From: Opitutales bacterium
GTDB taxonomy: Bacteria > Verrucomicrobiota > Verrucomicrobiia > Opitutales > Intestinicryptomonadaceae
Length of the DNA stretch: 9,585 nucleotides
Assembly: GCA_017526045.1 (NCBI GenBank)
Contig: JAFXRX010000197.1
Span: forward strand, 1-9,585
Reading direction: 5' to 3'
Shown piece by piece: positions 1 to 5,835 of the stretch. Numbering within the stretch: the stretch's first letter is position 1; each line of letters starts with the position of its first letter. A program made the position numbers and the translations under genes. The notes under the pieces were generated by a model, which ran no database searches, was not told where the DNA came from, and saw only the letters and a program-made list of their open reading frames with translations.

Positions 1-1592
1 ACGAGCCTGTAAACTGTGTTGATGCCCCACTCTTCGCGCAATTTTTTGATGTTGCGGATTTTTGTGGAGCAGATGTCGGCAATCTGCAAGTCGGTAAAGC
101 CCGAAGACTTCGCCTCCTGCAGGAGCTCTTTTGTCATGTTCAAAAGCCCCGCCTCGCGCATCTTTTGCTCGGTCTGAACAATTTCGGCAATCTGGCGGAT
201 GAACCAGGGGTCGATGTTTGTAAGCTCGCAAATATGCTCCTCTGTCATTCCAGCCAAGAGGGCGTATCTAATATAGAACATTCTGTTTGCCGTCGGGCGG
301 GCGAGGAATTTGGAAATTTCCGCCACATCTTCGACTTCCCTGCCGCCGAATTTGCCGCCGCCGCCAAGGCCGCGCGCGCCGATTTCAAGAGAGCGTATCG
401 CCTTTTGAATTGCCTCCTTGAAAGTCCTGCCAATCGACATAACTTCGCCAACGGACTTCATCGAGCTTGTCAGCGTGTCGTCGGCGCCGACGAATTTTTC
501 AAAGGCAAAGCGCGGATATTTTGCGACGATGTAGTCGACTGTCGGCTCGAAGCTTGCGGGGATAGTTTTTACGATGTCGTTTTGCAGCTCGTCGAGCGTG
601 TAGCCGACCGCGAGCTTTGCCGCCATTTTCGCAATCGGAAAGCCCGTCGCCTTCGAGGCGAGAGCCGAAGAGCGCGAAACGCGCGGGTTCATTTCGATGA
701 TGACGACCCTGCCCGTCTTGGGGTCGGCGGCAAACTGGATGTTCGAGCCGCCCGACTCGACGCCGATTTCGCGTATGATTGCAAAAGAGGCGTCGCGCAT
801 CAGCTGGTATTCCTTGTTCGTCAAGGTGAGCGCGGGGGCGATTGTTATGGAGTCGCCCGTGTGCACGCCCATGGGGTCGAAGTTTTCAATCGAGCAGATT
901 ACAATGCACTGGTCCTTCTTGTCGCGCATTACCTCGATTTCGATTTCCTTCCAGCCGATGAGGCTTTCCTCAATCAAAATTTCCGTTACGGGCGAGGCCT
1001 CCAAGCCGAACGTAACCATTCTTTCAAACTCGTCGCGGTTGTATGCAATGCCGCTGCCCGTGCCGCCGAGGGTGAAGCTCGGGCGGATGATTACCGGATA
1101 GCGTTTGTGCTCCTCAATCCAGGTAATCGCCTCTTTCAAAGTATGCACAACCGCGCTTTTGGGGACGTCCAAGCCGATTTTTATCATCGATTCGCGGAAT
1201 TTTTCGCGGTCTTCGCCCTTTTCGATTGCCTCGGCCTTCGCGCCAATCATTTCGACGCCGTACTTTTTGAGGATGCCCATTCTGTGCAGCTCCGTGGAAA
1301 GGTTCAGACCCGTCTGGCCGCCCAATGTCGGCAGCAGGGCGTCGGGGCGCTCCTTGGCTATGATTTTTTCCAAAGATTCGGGCGTCAGAGGCTCAATGTA
1401 TGTCACGTCCGCCATCTGCGGGTCGGTCATAATTGTGGCGGGATTTGAATTTACAAGTATTACCCTGTAGCCTTCCTCTCTCAACGCTTTGCAGGCTTGG
1501 CTACCCGAATAGTCGAATTCGCAAGCCTGGCCGATTACGATAGGCCCTGAGCCTACAATCAATATGCTTTTAATATCTGTACGTTTTGCCAT
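1..1592 (-). CDS. carB: Carbamoyl-phosphate synthase large subunit, N-terminal half (3' end outside window)
   Basis: CarB makes carbamoyl phosphate from bicarbonate, two ATP and glutamine-derived ammonia, feeding pyrimidine and arginine synthesis; it works in the cytoplasm with CarA, which supplies the ammonia. The reading frame is open from ATG at 1592 to the window edge (530 codons), about half of the usual ~1070 residues. The translation starts MAKRTDIKSILIVGSGPIVI and keeps the family landmarks GQACEFDYSG, NSNPATIMTDP, LIGWKEIEIEV, GVHTGDSITIAP, and EMNPRVSRSSALASKATG followed by FPIAKMAAKLAVGYTLDEL. It therefore covers the carboxy-phosphate (first ATP-grasp) domain and most of the oligomerisation domain; the second ATP-grasp and allosteric domains lie off the left edge. 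No frame break was seen in the segments read codon by codon. No Shine-Dalgarno precedes the ATG. carA is not directly upstream: the neighbour there is the PpiD-like gene, separated by a terminator. Identification is very secure from near-verbatim motifs. Confidence 0.98.
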   Translation of the reverse strand, partial: MAKRTDIKSILIVGSGPIVIGQACEFDYSGSQACKALREEGYRVILVNSNPATIMTDPQMADVTYIEPLTPESLEKIIAKERPDALLPTLGGQTGLNLSTELHRMGILKKYGVEMIGAKAEAIEKGEDREKFRESMIKIGLDVPKSAVVHTLKEAITWIEEHKRYPVIIRPSFTLGGTGSGIAYNRDEFERMVTFGLEASPVTEILIEESLIGWKEIEIEVMRDKKDQCIVICSIENFDPMGVHTGDSITIAPALTLTNKEYQLMRDASFAIIREIGVESGGSNIQFAADPKTGRVVIIEMNPRVSRSSALASKATGFPIAKMAAKLAVGYTLDELQNDIVKTIPASFEPTVDYIVAKYPRFAFEKFVGADDTLTSSMKSVGEVMSIGRTFKEAIQKAIRSLEIGARGLGGGGKFGGREVEDVAEISKFLARPTANRMFYIRYALLAGMTEEHICELTNIDPWFIRQIAEIVQTEQKMREAGLLNMTKELLQEAKSSGFTDLQIADICSTKIRNIKKLREEWGINTVYRL

Positions 1593-1594
1593 AT

Positions 1595-1624
1595 TTTTTC
1601 AACGCTTATAATTCCGTTGAAAAA
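1595..1624. repeat. Perfect 10-bp inverted repeat just upstream of carB
   Basis: TTTTTCAACG at 1595-1604 and CGTTGAAAAA at 1615-1624 are exact reverse complements, with the 10-bp spacer CTTATAATTC between them. The inner arm ends only 2 bp from the carB start codon at 1592. On the minus strand the spacer contains TATAAG, close to a -10 box. The dyad could be a repressor operator over the carB promoter, or an RNA hairpin close to the start codon. The AT-rich arms and absence of a terminator-like U tract argue against termination. The repeat is seen directly; its role is inferred. Confidence 0.6.
1605..1610 (-). promoter_or_regulatory. Candidate -10 element for carB
   Basis: On the minus strand 1610-1605 reads TATAAG, five of six matches to TATAAT, in the loop of the inverted repeat. 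No good -35 hexamer lies 16-18 bp upstream. TTGACT at 1655-1650 is a good -35-like match but is too far from this box to pair with it. If this -10 is used, transcription would begin around 1598 and leave a leader of only a few bases, so carB would be almost leaderless. That would fit the missing Shine-Dalgarno. Low confidence. Confidence 0.22.
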
Positions 1625-1694
1625 TGTATTGGAAAACTTTTTAAAATAAAGTCAAGGTTCTAAGACAAATATGTGGCAAAAAACCGCCCGCAAT

Positions 1695-1738
1695 TACAAA
1701 ATTGTAGTTTTTCGCCAAAAAACATACAAATTTCGTAT
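1695..1738. promoter_or_regulatory. Two similar AT-rich dyads upstream of carB
   Basis: TACAA-AA-TTGTA at 1695-1706 is a perfect 5-bp dyad with a 2-bp centre. ATACAAATTTCGTAT at 1724-1738 is an imperfect 15-bp dyad of similar sequence (TACAAA, then TT and GTA). Their centres are about 30-31 bp apart, close to three helical turns, in the spacer between the upstream terminator and carB. Paired phased dyads can be operator sites for a dimeric regulator. In DNA this AT-rich such dyads also arise by chance. Regulation of carB is inference. Confidence 0.28.
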
Positions 1739-1747
1739 TTTGTGCGC

Positions 1748-1784
1748 AAAAAAATAAAAAACCCCCGCGATTTCCCCGCGGAGG
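1748..1784 (-). terminator. Intrinsic terminator of the ppiD-like gene
   Basis: On the minus strand CCTCCGCG (1784-1777) pairs with CGCGGGGG (1769-1762) around a 7-base loop, giving an 8-bp stem with one G-T wobble. A T-rich tract of TTTTTTATTTTTTT (1761-1748) follows at once. This is a textbook Rho-independent terminator. It starts about 40 bp past the ppiD-like stop codon (1823-1825) and separates that gene's transcript from carB. Confidence 0.93.
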
Positions 1785-1822
1785 CCTTTTGCCTGTTAAT
1801 TTTTCGGGCTGAATTTTGGAAA

Positions 1823-3484
1823 TTACTCTTCGTCGCCGTTCGATTTTTGCGGCATCTGGGCGCGAATTTTGCCCTCCAAAATTCCGATTGCGGAAATCTG
1901 CGCGCTCTCCGCGGCGATGGAATCGGACAATTTCTTCAAGTCGGCTTTTTCGCCCTTCAAGTCTGGATTTGCAAACGACTTGGCGTAAACGATGTAGCCC
2001 GTGCCGCCGATGTTGAGCATGCCAGAGACGTCGCCGCCCGACATCTTCGCCAAAGCCGAAGCAAGAACCCTGTATAGCTTGGCGTCGTCGCCGGTCAATT
2101 CCGACTTCGCAAACGAGAATTTTTCAAGATTTTTAACGGCAAAACCCGCAGCTTTTGCGTCCTGCTCAAAGGCTTTTTCGCCGCCCTTGGCGACGTCGGC
2201 CTTCAATTTTTCAGCCAATTCGCCGCCAAGCTTTGCGAAGGCTTCGCGCTTTTTGGCTTCAATGTAGGATTTTTCAACCTGCGGCTTGACCTGGTTTATC
2301 TGCGGGATGTACGAGGGCTTGCTTTCGCGGAAGAAAACCAAATACGCGCCGTCGTCCGCCCTTATCGGGTCGCAATAAAACTTTTCGGGGCTCAATTTTT
2401 CGGCAAGAGCCGCGACAATGACTTCGCGCGGCGCGCCCTGCGGGGTTCTTTCGCCCGCGCGGGCAAGCGGCAGAGATTTCAATTCGAGCTTGAAGTCGGC
2501 AAGAACTTTCTTGAACTCGGCAGAGGCAAGCTTCGCCTCGGAGTCGTAAAGCGCGCCGAGAACGTCCTCCGCCTTTGCAAGGGCGCGGTTGATTGCGTTT
2601 TCGTTTTTGAGGTCTTTTACGACTTCGTCTTTTACGTCTTTAAGCTCTTTTACCTTCACGCCCTTTTCGTCCTGGGTGATGTACTTGCGGATTGTGTGGC
2701 GGTAGAAATTCTCGACGTCCTCGTCGGTGAACTTTTCGTCGTCCGCAGACTTGAAGTCTTTTGCGGGCAGGAAAACCACGTCAAAGCCGACAGCCTCGGG
2801 TATTCTGAAAACTTCGGAATTGGCGTCGAAATACTTCTGCAAATCCTCGTCGGAGGGCTTTGTTTTCGGGTCGAATTTGTCGTAGGGCAAAGACGCCACA
2901 TACAGGTCCCAAACGCCGTTTTGGCGGCAGTAAAGATTTTCGACTTCGGCGTCGGTCGCGTACCCGGGGCCCACAAGAAGCTTCTGAACCTTGCTGTTGA
3001 GCGCAATCGAGGCGAGAATGGAGGCGAGCTGCTCGTCGGTCAAATTCATGCGCGTTTTTATGTTGCTTGAAAAATCCTTCCAGGCTTCTGCGTCGAACTT
3101 CCCGTCCTTTTGGAATGCTGGCAAAGACTTTACAAACGCCTCGAATTCGGCGTCGGAAATGCGGTTTATGCACATTTTTTTGGCGGCATACTGCAAATAC
3201 GCGCTTTCAAGCATTTTGAATGTAAGCGAATTGTTGTCGGGGCGGACTCCCGACAAGTGCAAGTCCAAAACAGCCTGGCGCTGCAGCTGCGCCATCTGGT
3301 ACTGGTCGTCGAGGTTGTATCCGTAAAAATTGCTTCTGCTTACCCTGACGGAGCCGTCGCGCCCGCCGAAGAACGGGATTGAAGAGCCGATCGTGAAAAC
3401 GAAGGCTATGATAATCACAAACAGCAGCACCGAAAATATGATTTTATGGTGCTTTTGAAGTAGAACCTGTATCCAAGTAATCAT
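1823..3484 (-). CDS. PpiD/SurA-like membrane-anchored periplasmic folding factor
   Basis: The 553-residue product has a short cytoplasmic N-terminus, one hydrophobic helix at about residues 14-34 (FSVLLFVIIIAFVFTIG), and a long charged periplasmic part. This is the layout of PpiD, the inner-membrane chaperone near the Sec translocon that helps newly exported proteins fold. Residues ~50-200 resemble the SurA-type N-terminal chaperone region, including the 'F..DGKFD...W' and 'T..E.E.L...' patterns. The C-terminal ~200 residues resemble the PpiD tail. The parvulin (PpiC) isomerase core expected in the middle is not recognisable: no 'SHIL' or 'GG.LG' motif is seen, and a Lys/Glu-rich segment stands there instead. 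The protein is also shorter than E. coli PpiD (623). It is probably a chaperone without isomerase activity. It has its own promoter candidate and terminator, diverges from murU, and has no Shine-Dalgarno. Family assignment is fairly sure; exact function is not. Confidence 0.82.
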   Translation of the reverse strand: MITWIQVLLQKHHKIIFSVLLFVIIIAFVFTIGSSIPFFGGRDGSVRVSRSNFYGYNLDDQYQMAQLQRQAVLDLHLSGVRPDNNSLTFKMLESAYLQYAAKKMCINRISDAEFEAFVKSLPAFQKDGKFDAEAWKDFSSNIKTRMNLTDEQLASILASIALNSKVQKLLVGPGYATDAEVENLYCRQNGVWDLYVASLPYDKFDPKTKPSDEDLQKYFDANSEVFRIPEAVGFDVVFLPAKDFKSADDEKFTDEDVENFYRHTIRKYITQDEKGVKVKELKDVKDEVVKDLKNENAINRALAKAEDVLGALYDSEAKLASAEFKKVLADFKLELKSLPLARAGERTPQGAPREVIVAALAEKLSPEKFYCDPIRADDGAYLVFFRESKPSYIPQINQVKPQVEKSYIEAKKREAFAKLGGELAEKLKADVAKGGEKAFEQDAKAAGFAVKNLEKFSFAKSELTGDDAKLYRVLASALAKMSGGDVSGMLNIGGTGYIVYAKSFANPDLKGEKADLKKLSDSIAAESAQISAIGILEGKIRAQMPQKSNGDEE

Positions 3485-3511
3485 AAATTGAATATAAATT
3501 TAAAGGTTAAG

Positions 3512-3539
3512 AAATTAGAAATTTTTTCAAATATGTCAA
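3512..3539 (-). promoter_or_regulatory. Candidate sigma70-type promoter of the ppiD-like gene
   Basis: On the minus strand a perfect TTGACA (3539-3534) is followed after 16 bp by TAATTT (3517-3512), a 3/6 match to the -10 consensus. A start near 3505 would give a ~20-base AT-rich leader without a Shine-Dalgarno. The -35 match is good and the -10 weak. Confidence 0.45.
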
Positions 3540-3614
3540 CAAAACAAAATTCCGCCGCCGCTGGCGCAAATATTGCTTGAAAAATCGCGCCGCATAAAAA
3601 ATATTGAAAATGGT

Positions 3615-4310
3615 ATGAGCAAATTAAAGACAGCCTTCGTACTCGGAGCGGGGCTGGGGACGCGCTTGCGCCCCCTTACGCTCGACACGCCCAAGCCGAT
3701 GCTCCCCGTCGGCGGCAAGCCGCTCATCGAGCATATTTTTGGCAATCTTGCGGCGGCGGGCTTTGAGCAAATAATCGTCAACACCCACCACGCGGCGCAA
3801 AAGTACGCGCAATATTTTTCATCCCCAAAATTTAAGGGCGCAAGCCTGCGTTTCGTGCACGAAGAGGAGCTCTTGGACACTGGCGGCGGGCTAAAAAACA
3901 TACTGGATTTTATCGACTTTGAAAGCGGCGCGCTCGTCTATAACGGCGACATTTTTTGGGAGGGCGACATAAAAAAATTCGCGGACTTTTTCGAAAAATG
4001 CCCCTGCCCCGCCGCCCTCGCGCTGCGCGAGGAAGGCGCGAACAAAAACGTCTCGGTGCGTCAAAACCGCGTATGCGACATGCGCTTTGCACTCGGGGCG
4101 GAATTCGAAAAAACAATGCAGTTTACGGGGATTTTCGCCTGCCGCAAAGAGTTTCTTGAAATCGTAAAAAAACGCCCCGAAAAAAATTTTTCCACAGTGG
4201 AGGCTCTTTTGGAGCTTATAAAAAAATCGCCGGGCTCCGTCGCCGCCTACACAGACAATTCCCCCTGGACGGACATCGGCACAATCGCGGAATACGAAAA
4301 AATCAAATGA
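3615..4310 (+). CDS. murU: MurU-like N-acetylmuramate-1-phosphate uridylyltransferase
   Basis: A 231-residue sugar-1-phosphate nucleotidyltransferase. The signature GAGLGTRLRPLT (11-22) binds the nucleotide. TPKPMLPVGGKPLIEH (25-40), LDTGGG (87-92), the metal-binding NGD (110-112) and the C-terminal WTDIGT (218-223) are all in place and match the short MurU class rather than longer UDP-glucose pyrophosphorylases. In Pseudomonas, MurU joins UTP and MurNAc-1-phosphate to give UDP-MurNAc, so recycled cell-wall sugar re-enters peptidoglycan synthesis without MurA. The start is placed at 3615 because the signature begins just after it. An in-frame TTG at 3573 would add 14 residues with no family counterpart. 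No clear Shine-Dalgarno or promoter was found in the 130-bp divergent spacer. The stop overlaps the next start as ATGA, implying translational coupling. The substrate is inferred from the kinase partner; another sugar phosphate is possible. Confidence 0.78.
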   Translation: MSKLKTAFVLGAGLGTRLRPLTLDTPKPMLPVGGKPLIEHIFGNLAAAGFEQIIVNTHHAAQKYAQYFSSPKFKGASLRFVHEEELLDTGGGLKNILDFIDFESGALVYNGDIFWEGDIKKFADFFEKCPCPAALALREEGANKNVSVRQNRVCDMRFALGAEFEKTMQFTGIFACRKEFLEIVKKRPEKNFSTVEALLELIKKSPGSVAAYTDNSPWTDIGTIAEYEKIK

Positions 4311-5269
4311 GAGAATTTTTAAAATCAATCGGCTTCAACCCATCCTCGGACTTCGAAAAAATCGAAAAAGGCGGCAGCGCGCGCGCGTTTTTCAGGTTTT
4401 ACGACGCCGACGCGGGAGATTGCATTTTCTGCGAATACTCCGCCGAAAAGGAGGAAAATTTTTTGTACGCAGGCATCGCGAAATTTTTGGCGCAAAACGG
4501 AGTGGACGTTCCCAAAATTTTCCACCACGACCCAGCAAAAAGAATTTTGATAATGCAGGACGCGGGTAAAACCGACCTTCTCGACTTCTGCAAAAACGCG
4601 GACAAAAAAACCGCAATCGCCGCCTACAAAAAGACGCTCTCAAACGCCGCAACCCTGCACACAAAGGCATCCGAAAGCTTTTTCAAAAGCCCGATAAAGC
4701 TCATGGCGGGCTTCGACAAAAACCTCTACGCATGGGAGCGCGAATACTTTTTTGAAAATCTTATTTTAAAACACCTAAGGCTTAATTTGCCGAGGCCGCA
4801 AGAGGAATGGGAAAAGCTTGGCAGCGCGCTTCTTGCCGCGCCGCAGACGCTCGTGCACCGCGACTTCCAGTCGCAAAACGCCATCGTAAAAGACGGCGGA
4901 AAAGGCGTTGTTTTTATCGACTTTCAAGGGATGAGAGTCGGTTCTTTCTGGTACGACTTGGGCTCGCTGCTCTTCGACCCCTACTGCGAAATGCTCAACG
5001 AACAAACGCGCGGGGAGCTGCTGCAATACTACTGCGGCCTGCGCGAAATCAAATTCGACGAAGAAATGTTTTACAAATTCAGCTGCCAGCGGATAATGCA
5101 GGCTCTGGGGGCGTACGCGTTTTTAAGCGATACAAAAGGGAGGAAAGAATATTTGAAATTCATCGCGCCCGCATTGAAAAATCTTTTATATTGCGCGGAG
5201 CGCGCGGGGCTAAAGGGGACTTTAAACGCCGCGGCGGCGGCGCAAAAAAAGCTTGAAGAGCGCGGATAA
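4307..5269 (+). CDS. amgK: AmgK-like N-acetylmuramate/N-acetylglucosamine kinase (APH fold)
   Basis: A 320-residue aminoglycoside-phosphotransferase-fold kinase. The N-lobe has KGGSARAFFRFYDAD (21-35), as in AmgK-type proteins. The catalytic loop VHRDFQSQN (183-191) gives the base Asp186 and metal ligand Asn191. VVFIDFQ (201-207) carries the second metal-binding Asp205, followed by 'YDLGSLLFDPY'. The mid-region YAWEREYFFENLI (141-153) also resembles AmgK. AmgK phosphorylates MurNAc or GlcNAc at the anomeric carbon, giving the substrate of MurU. The ATG sits inside the murU stop (ATGA). Kinase followed by transferase is the order in Pseudomonas, so the order here is reversed. No Shine-Dalgarno is seen, so translation probably depends on murU. 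An antibiotic-resistance role is unlikely given the partner. A choline kinase-like or other sugar kinase cannot be excluded. Confidence 0.76.
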   Translation: MREFLKSIGFNPSSDFEKIEKGGSARAFFRFYDADAGDCIFCEYSAEKEENFLYAGIAKFLAQNGVDVPKIFHHDPAKRILIMQDAGKTDLLDFCKNADKKTAIAAYKKTLSNAATLHTKASESFFKSPIKLMAGFDKNLYAWEREYFFENLILKHLRLNLPRPQEEWEKLGSALLAAPQTLVHRDFQSQNAIVKDGGKGVVFIDFQGMRVGSFWYDLGSLLFDPYCEMLNEQTRGELLQYYCGLREIKFDEEMFYKFSCQRIMQALGAYAFLSDTKGRKEYLKFIAPALKNLLYCAERAGLKGTLNAAAAAQKKLEERG

Positions 5270-5288
5270 AAATGGAGACTTATTTTTC

Positions 5289-5408
5289 ATGGCACAACAA
5301 GTAAGAGAGCGCAAAATGCGCCGCAGTTATTTTTTCATTTTTTGCTACGCGCTCGTCGCGCTCATGGTAATCCTTCAATTTATCCTAATAGCCTGGTTGG
5401 AATTATAG
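5289..5408 (+). CDS. Small single-helix membrane protein (39 aa), hypothetical
   Basis: ATG at 5289 opens a 39-codon frame ending in TAG. The N-terminus MAQQVRERKMRRS is strongly basic. It is followed by one hydrophobic stretch, YFFIFCYALVALMVILQF then ILIAW, and a short LEL tail. This is a membrane helix with the positive end predicted inside the cytoplasm. GGAG (5274-5277) lies 11 bases before the ATG, a slightly long Shine-Dalgarno spacing but one of the few such matches in the window. It starts 19 bp after amgK and is probably the last gene of that operon. I do not recognise the family. The charge pattern and position favour a real gene; the short length leaves chance as an alternative. 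Confidence 0.55.
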   Translation: MAQQVRERKMRRSYFFIFCYALVALMVILQFILIAWLEL

Positions 5409-5415
5409 AAAACAT

Positions 5416-5462
5416 GGGGACGCGGGCGGTGCAAAAGCGTTATAGCTTTTGCCCTGCGCCCC
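5416..5462. repeat. GC-rich hairpin after the small ORF
   Basis: GCAAAAGC (5431-5438) and GCTTTTGC (5445-5452) are perfect 8-bp arms around GTTATA. Outside them CGC/GCG and GGGG/CCCC (5416-5419 with 5459-5462) can extend the stem across internal loops. It begins 8 bp past the small ORF stop. There is no T tract after it on the plus strand, so it is not a standard intrinsic terminator. It could stabilise the operon's 3' end. Confidence 0.6.
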
Positions 5463-5512
5463 CTGCAAGCAATTTAACGAAGAAATAGTCCCTTAAAAAA
5501 AGAAAGAAGAAT

Positions 5513-5547
5513 TTTTTCCGGATGCGGCAAAGCCGCTCTATATTAAA
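5513..5547 (+). repeat. Direct repeat copy 1 with GCGGC/GCCGC hairpin
   Basis: The core GGATGCGGCAAAGCCGCTC (5520-5538) contains the 5-bp stem GCGGC/GCCGC around AAA. It is flanked by a T run on the left and TATATTAAAA on the right. It matches copy 2 at 5752-5787 apart from one substitution and two 1-base indels. Probably a dispersed intergenic repeat of this genome. Confidence 0.65.
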
Positions 5548-5653
5548 AAAACTTTTGATACTTTGTGTACTCCCGCGTTGCGCGTCTGGGAACTCTAAGC
5601 ACTATCTTCGGGTGCGTCTGGGTAGGTTGTGAGGGGTAAAAAGCGGTCAAAAT

Positions 5654-5729
5654 GCGCGATGCTGTTGTGGATTGGCGAGCGTAAGCGTACTTACGTACGT
5701 AAGTCGAGCCAATCCCAACATGGAGCGCA
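5654..5729. repeat. Large imperfect inverted repeat enclosing a 16-bp palindrome
   Basis: TGTTGTGGATTGGC (5663-5676) pairs with GCCAATCCCAACA (5708-5720) with a single bulge, and GCGC on both outer sides can extend it. The interior holds the perfect palindrome ACTTACGTACGTAAGT (5689-5704). An alternative hairpin forms from CGTAAG and CTTACG separated by CGTA. Two competing inner folds on a common outer stem are therefore possible. It has no T tract. It may be a structured RNA or a cruciform-type repeat element. Confidence 0.6.
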
Positions 5730-5751
5730 AGGAATAAAAAAAGCAAACTTC

Positions 5752-5787
5752 TTTTTCGGATGCGGCGAAGCCGCTCTATTATTAAAA
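5752..5787 (+). repeat. Direct repeat copy 2 with GCGGC/GCCGC hairpin
   Basis: The core GGATGCGGCGAAGCCGCTC (5758-5776) differs from copy 1 by A to G in the triloop (GAA instead of AAA). The change leaves the stem intact. Both copies are preceded by an A-rich then T-rich tract and followed by an AT-rich segment, and lie in the same orientation ~239 bp apart. This copy sits inside the 5731-5820 inverted-repeat element. Confidence 0.65.
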
Positions 5788-5815
5788 CTATTTTTCTAAA
5801 ATAGTTTGCTTTTTT
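5785..5815 (+). terminator. Probable intrinsic terminator of the murU operon
   Basis: AAACTATTTT (5785-5794) and AAAATAGTTT (5798-5807) are perfect 10-bp arms around TCT, followed by GC and six T (5810-5815). The stem is AT-rich, so it is weak alone, but it lies within the larger inverted-repeat element. It is placed to stop plus-strand transcription before the convergent gspF gene. The same dyad read on the minus strand has only TTTT after it. Confidence 0.6.
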
Positions 5816-5835
5816 ATTCCGTTTTTCACCGCTTT

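Larger units (their letters stand above)
5731..5820. repeat. 90-bp element with ~18-bp terminal inverted repeats
   Basis: GGAATAAAAAAAGCAAACT (5731-5749) and AGTTTGCTTTTTTATTCC (5803-5820) are reverse complements except for one base in the A/T run (7 versus 6). The 53-bp interior carries repeat copy 2 and half of a second dyad (5785-5807). The right terminal arm overlaps that dyad, so the two stems exclude each other. With an A run on one side and a T run on the other it would work as a bidirectional terminator between the convergent operons. Its form also resembles a tiny non-autonomous element (MITE-like), though I see no target-site duplication. Confidence 0.6.
5409..5835. other. Structured non-coding gap between convergent operons
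   Basis: This 427-bp stretch separates the plus-strand murU operon from the minus-strand gsp operon. I find no credible gene in it on either strand. It is filled instead with dyads and repeats: a GC-rich hairpin, two direct repeat copies, a large stem around a 16-bp palindrome, and a terminal-inverted-repeat element. A 9-bp direct repeat GCGTCTGGG also occurs at 5582-5590 and 5614-5622. Whether it is a transcribed RNA, a repeat-element cluster or layered terminators cannot be told from the sequence alone. Confidence 0.7.

Noticed and set aside
165..1448. Long plus-strand open frame (427 codons) opposite carB
   Set aside because: It is antisense to a clearly identified carB frame, has no family resemblance, and an odd Arg/Ala/Phe-rich composition typical of a shadow of a GC-biased gene.
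3573..3614. Upstream TTG start adding 14 residues to murU
   Set aside because: The added residues have no counterpart before the nucleotide-binding signature, and ATG at 3615 gives the usual N-terminus.
4307..5269. Antibiotic-resistance aminoglycoside phosphotransferase
   Set aside because: It shares the fold and catalytic HRD/IDF motifs, but tight coupling to a MurU-like gene and the AmgK-like mid-region point to cell-wall sugar salvage.
5272..5304. 10-codon frame from ATG at 5272
   Set aside because: Too short and it overlaps the more convincing 39-codon membrane ORF; its ATG region is better read as the GGAG ribosome site.
5416..5462. Intrinsic terminator directly after the small ORF
   Set aside because: The hairpin is strong but no T tract follows on the plus strand and no A tract precedes it to serve the minus strand.
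5409..5835. CRISPR array or tRNA in the repeat-rich gap
   Set aside because: Only two repeat copies with unequal surroundings and no regular spacers; no cloverleaf or TTCGA-type T-arm was seen.
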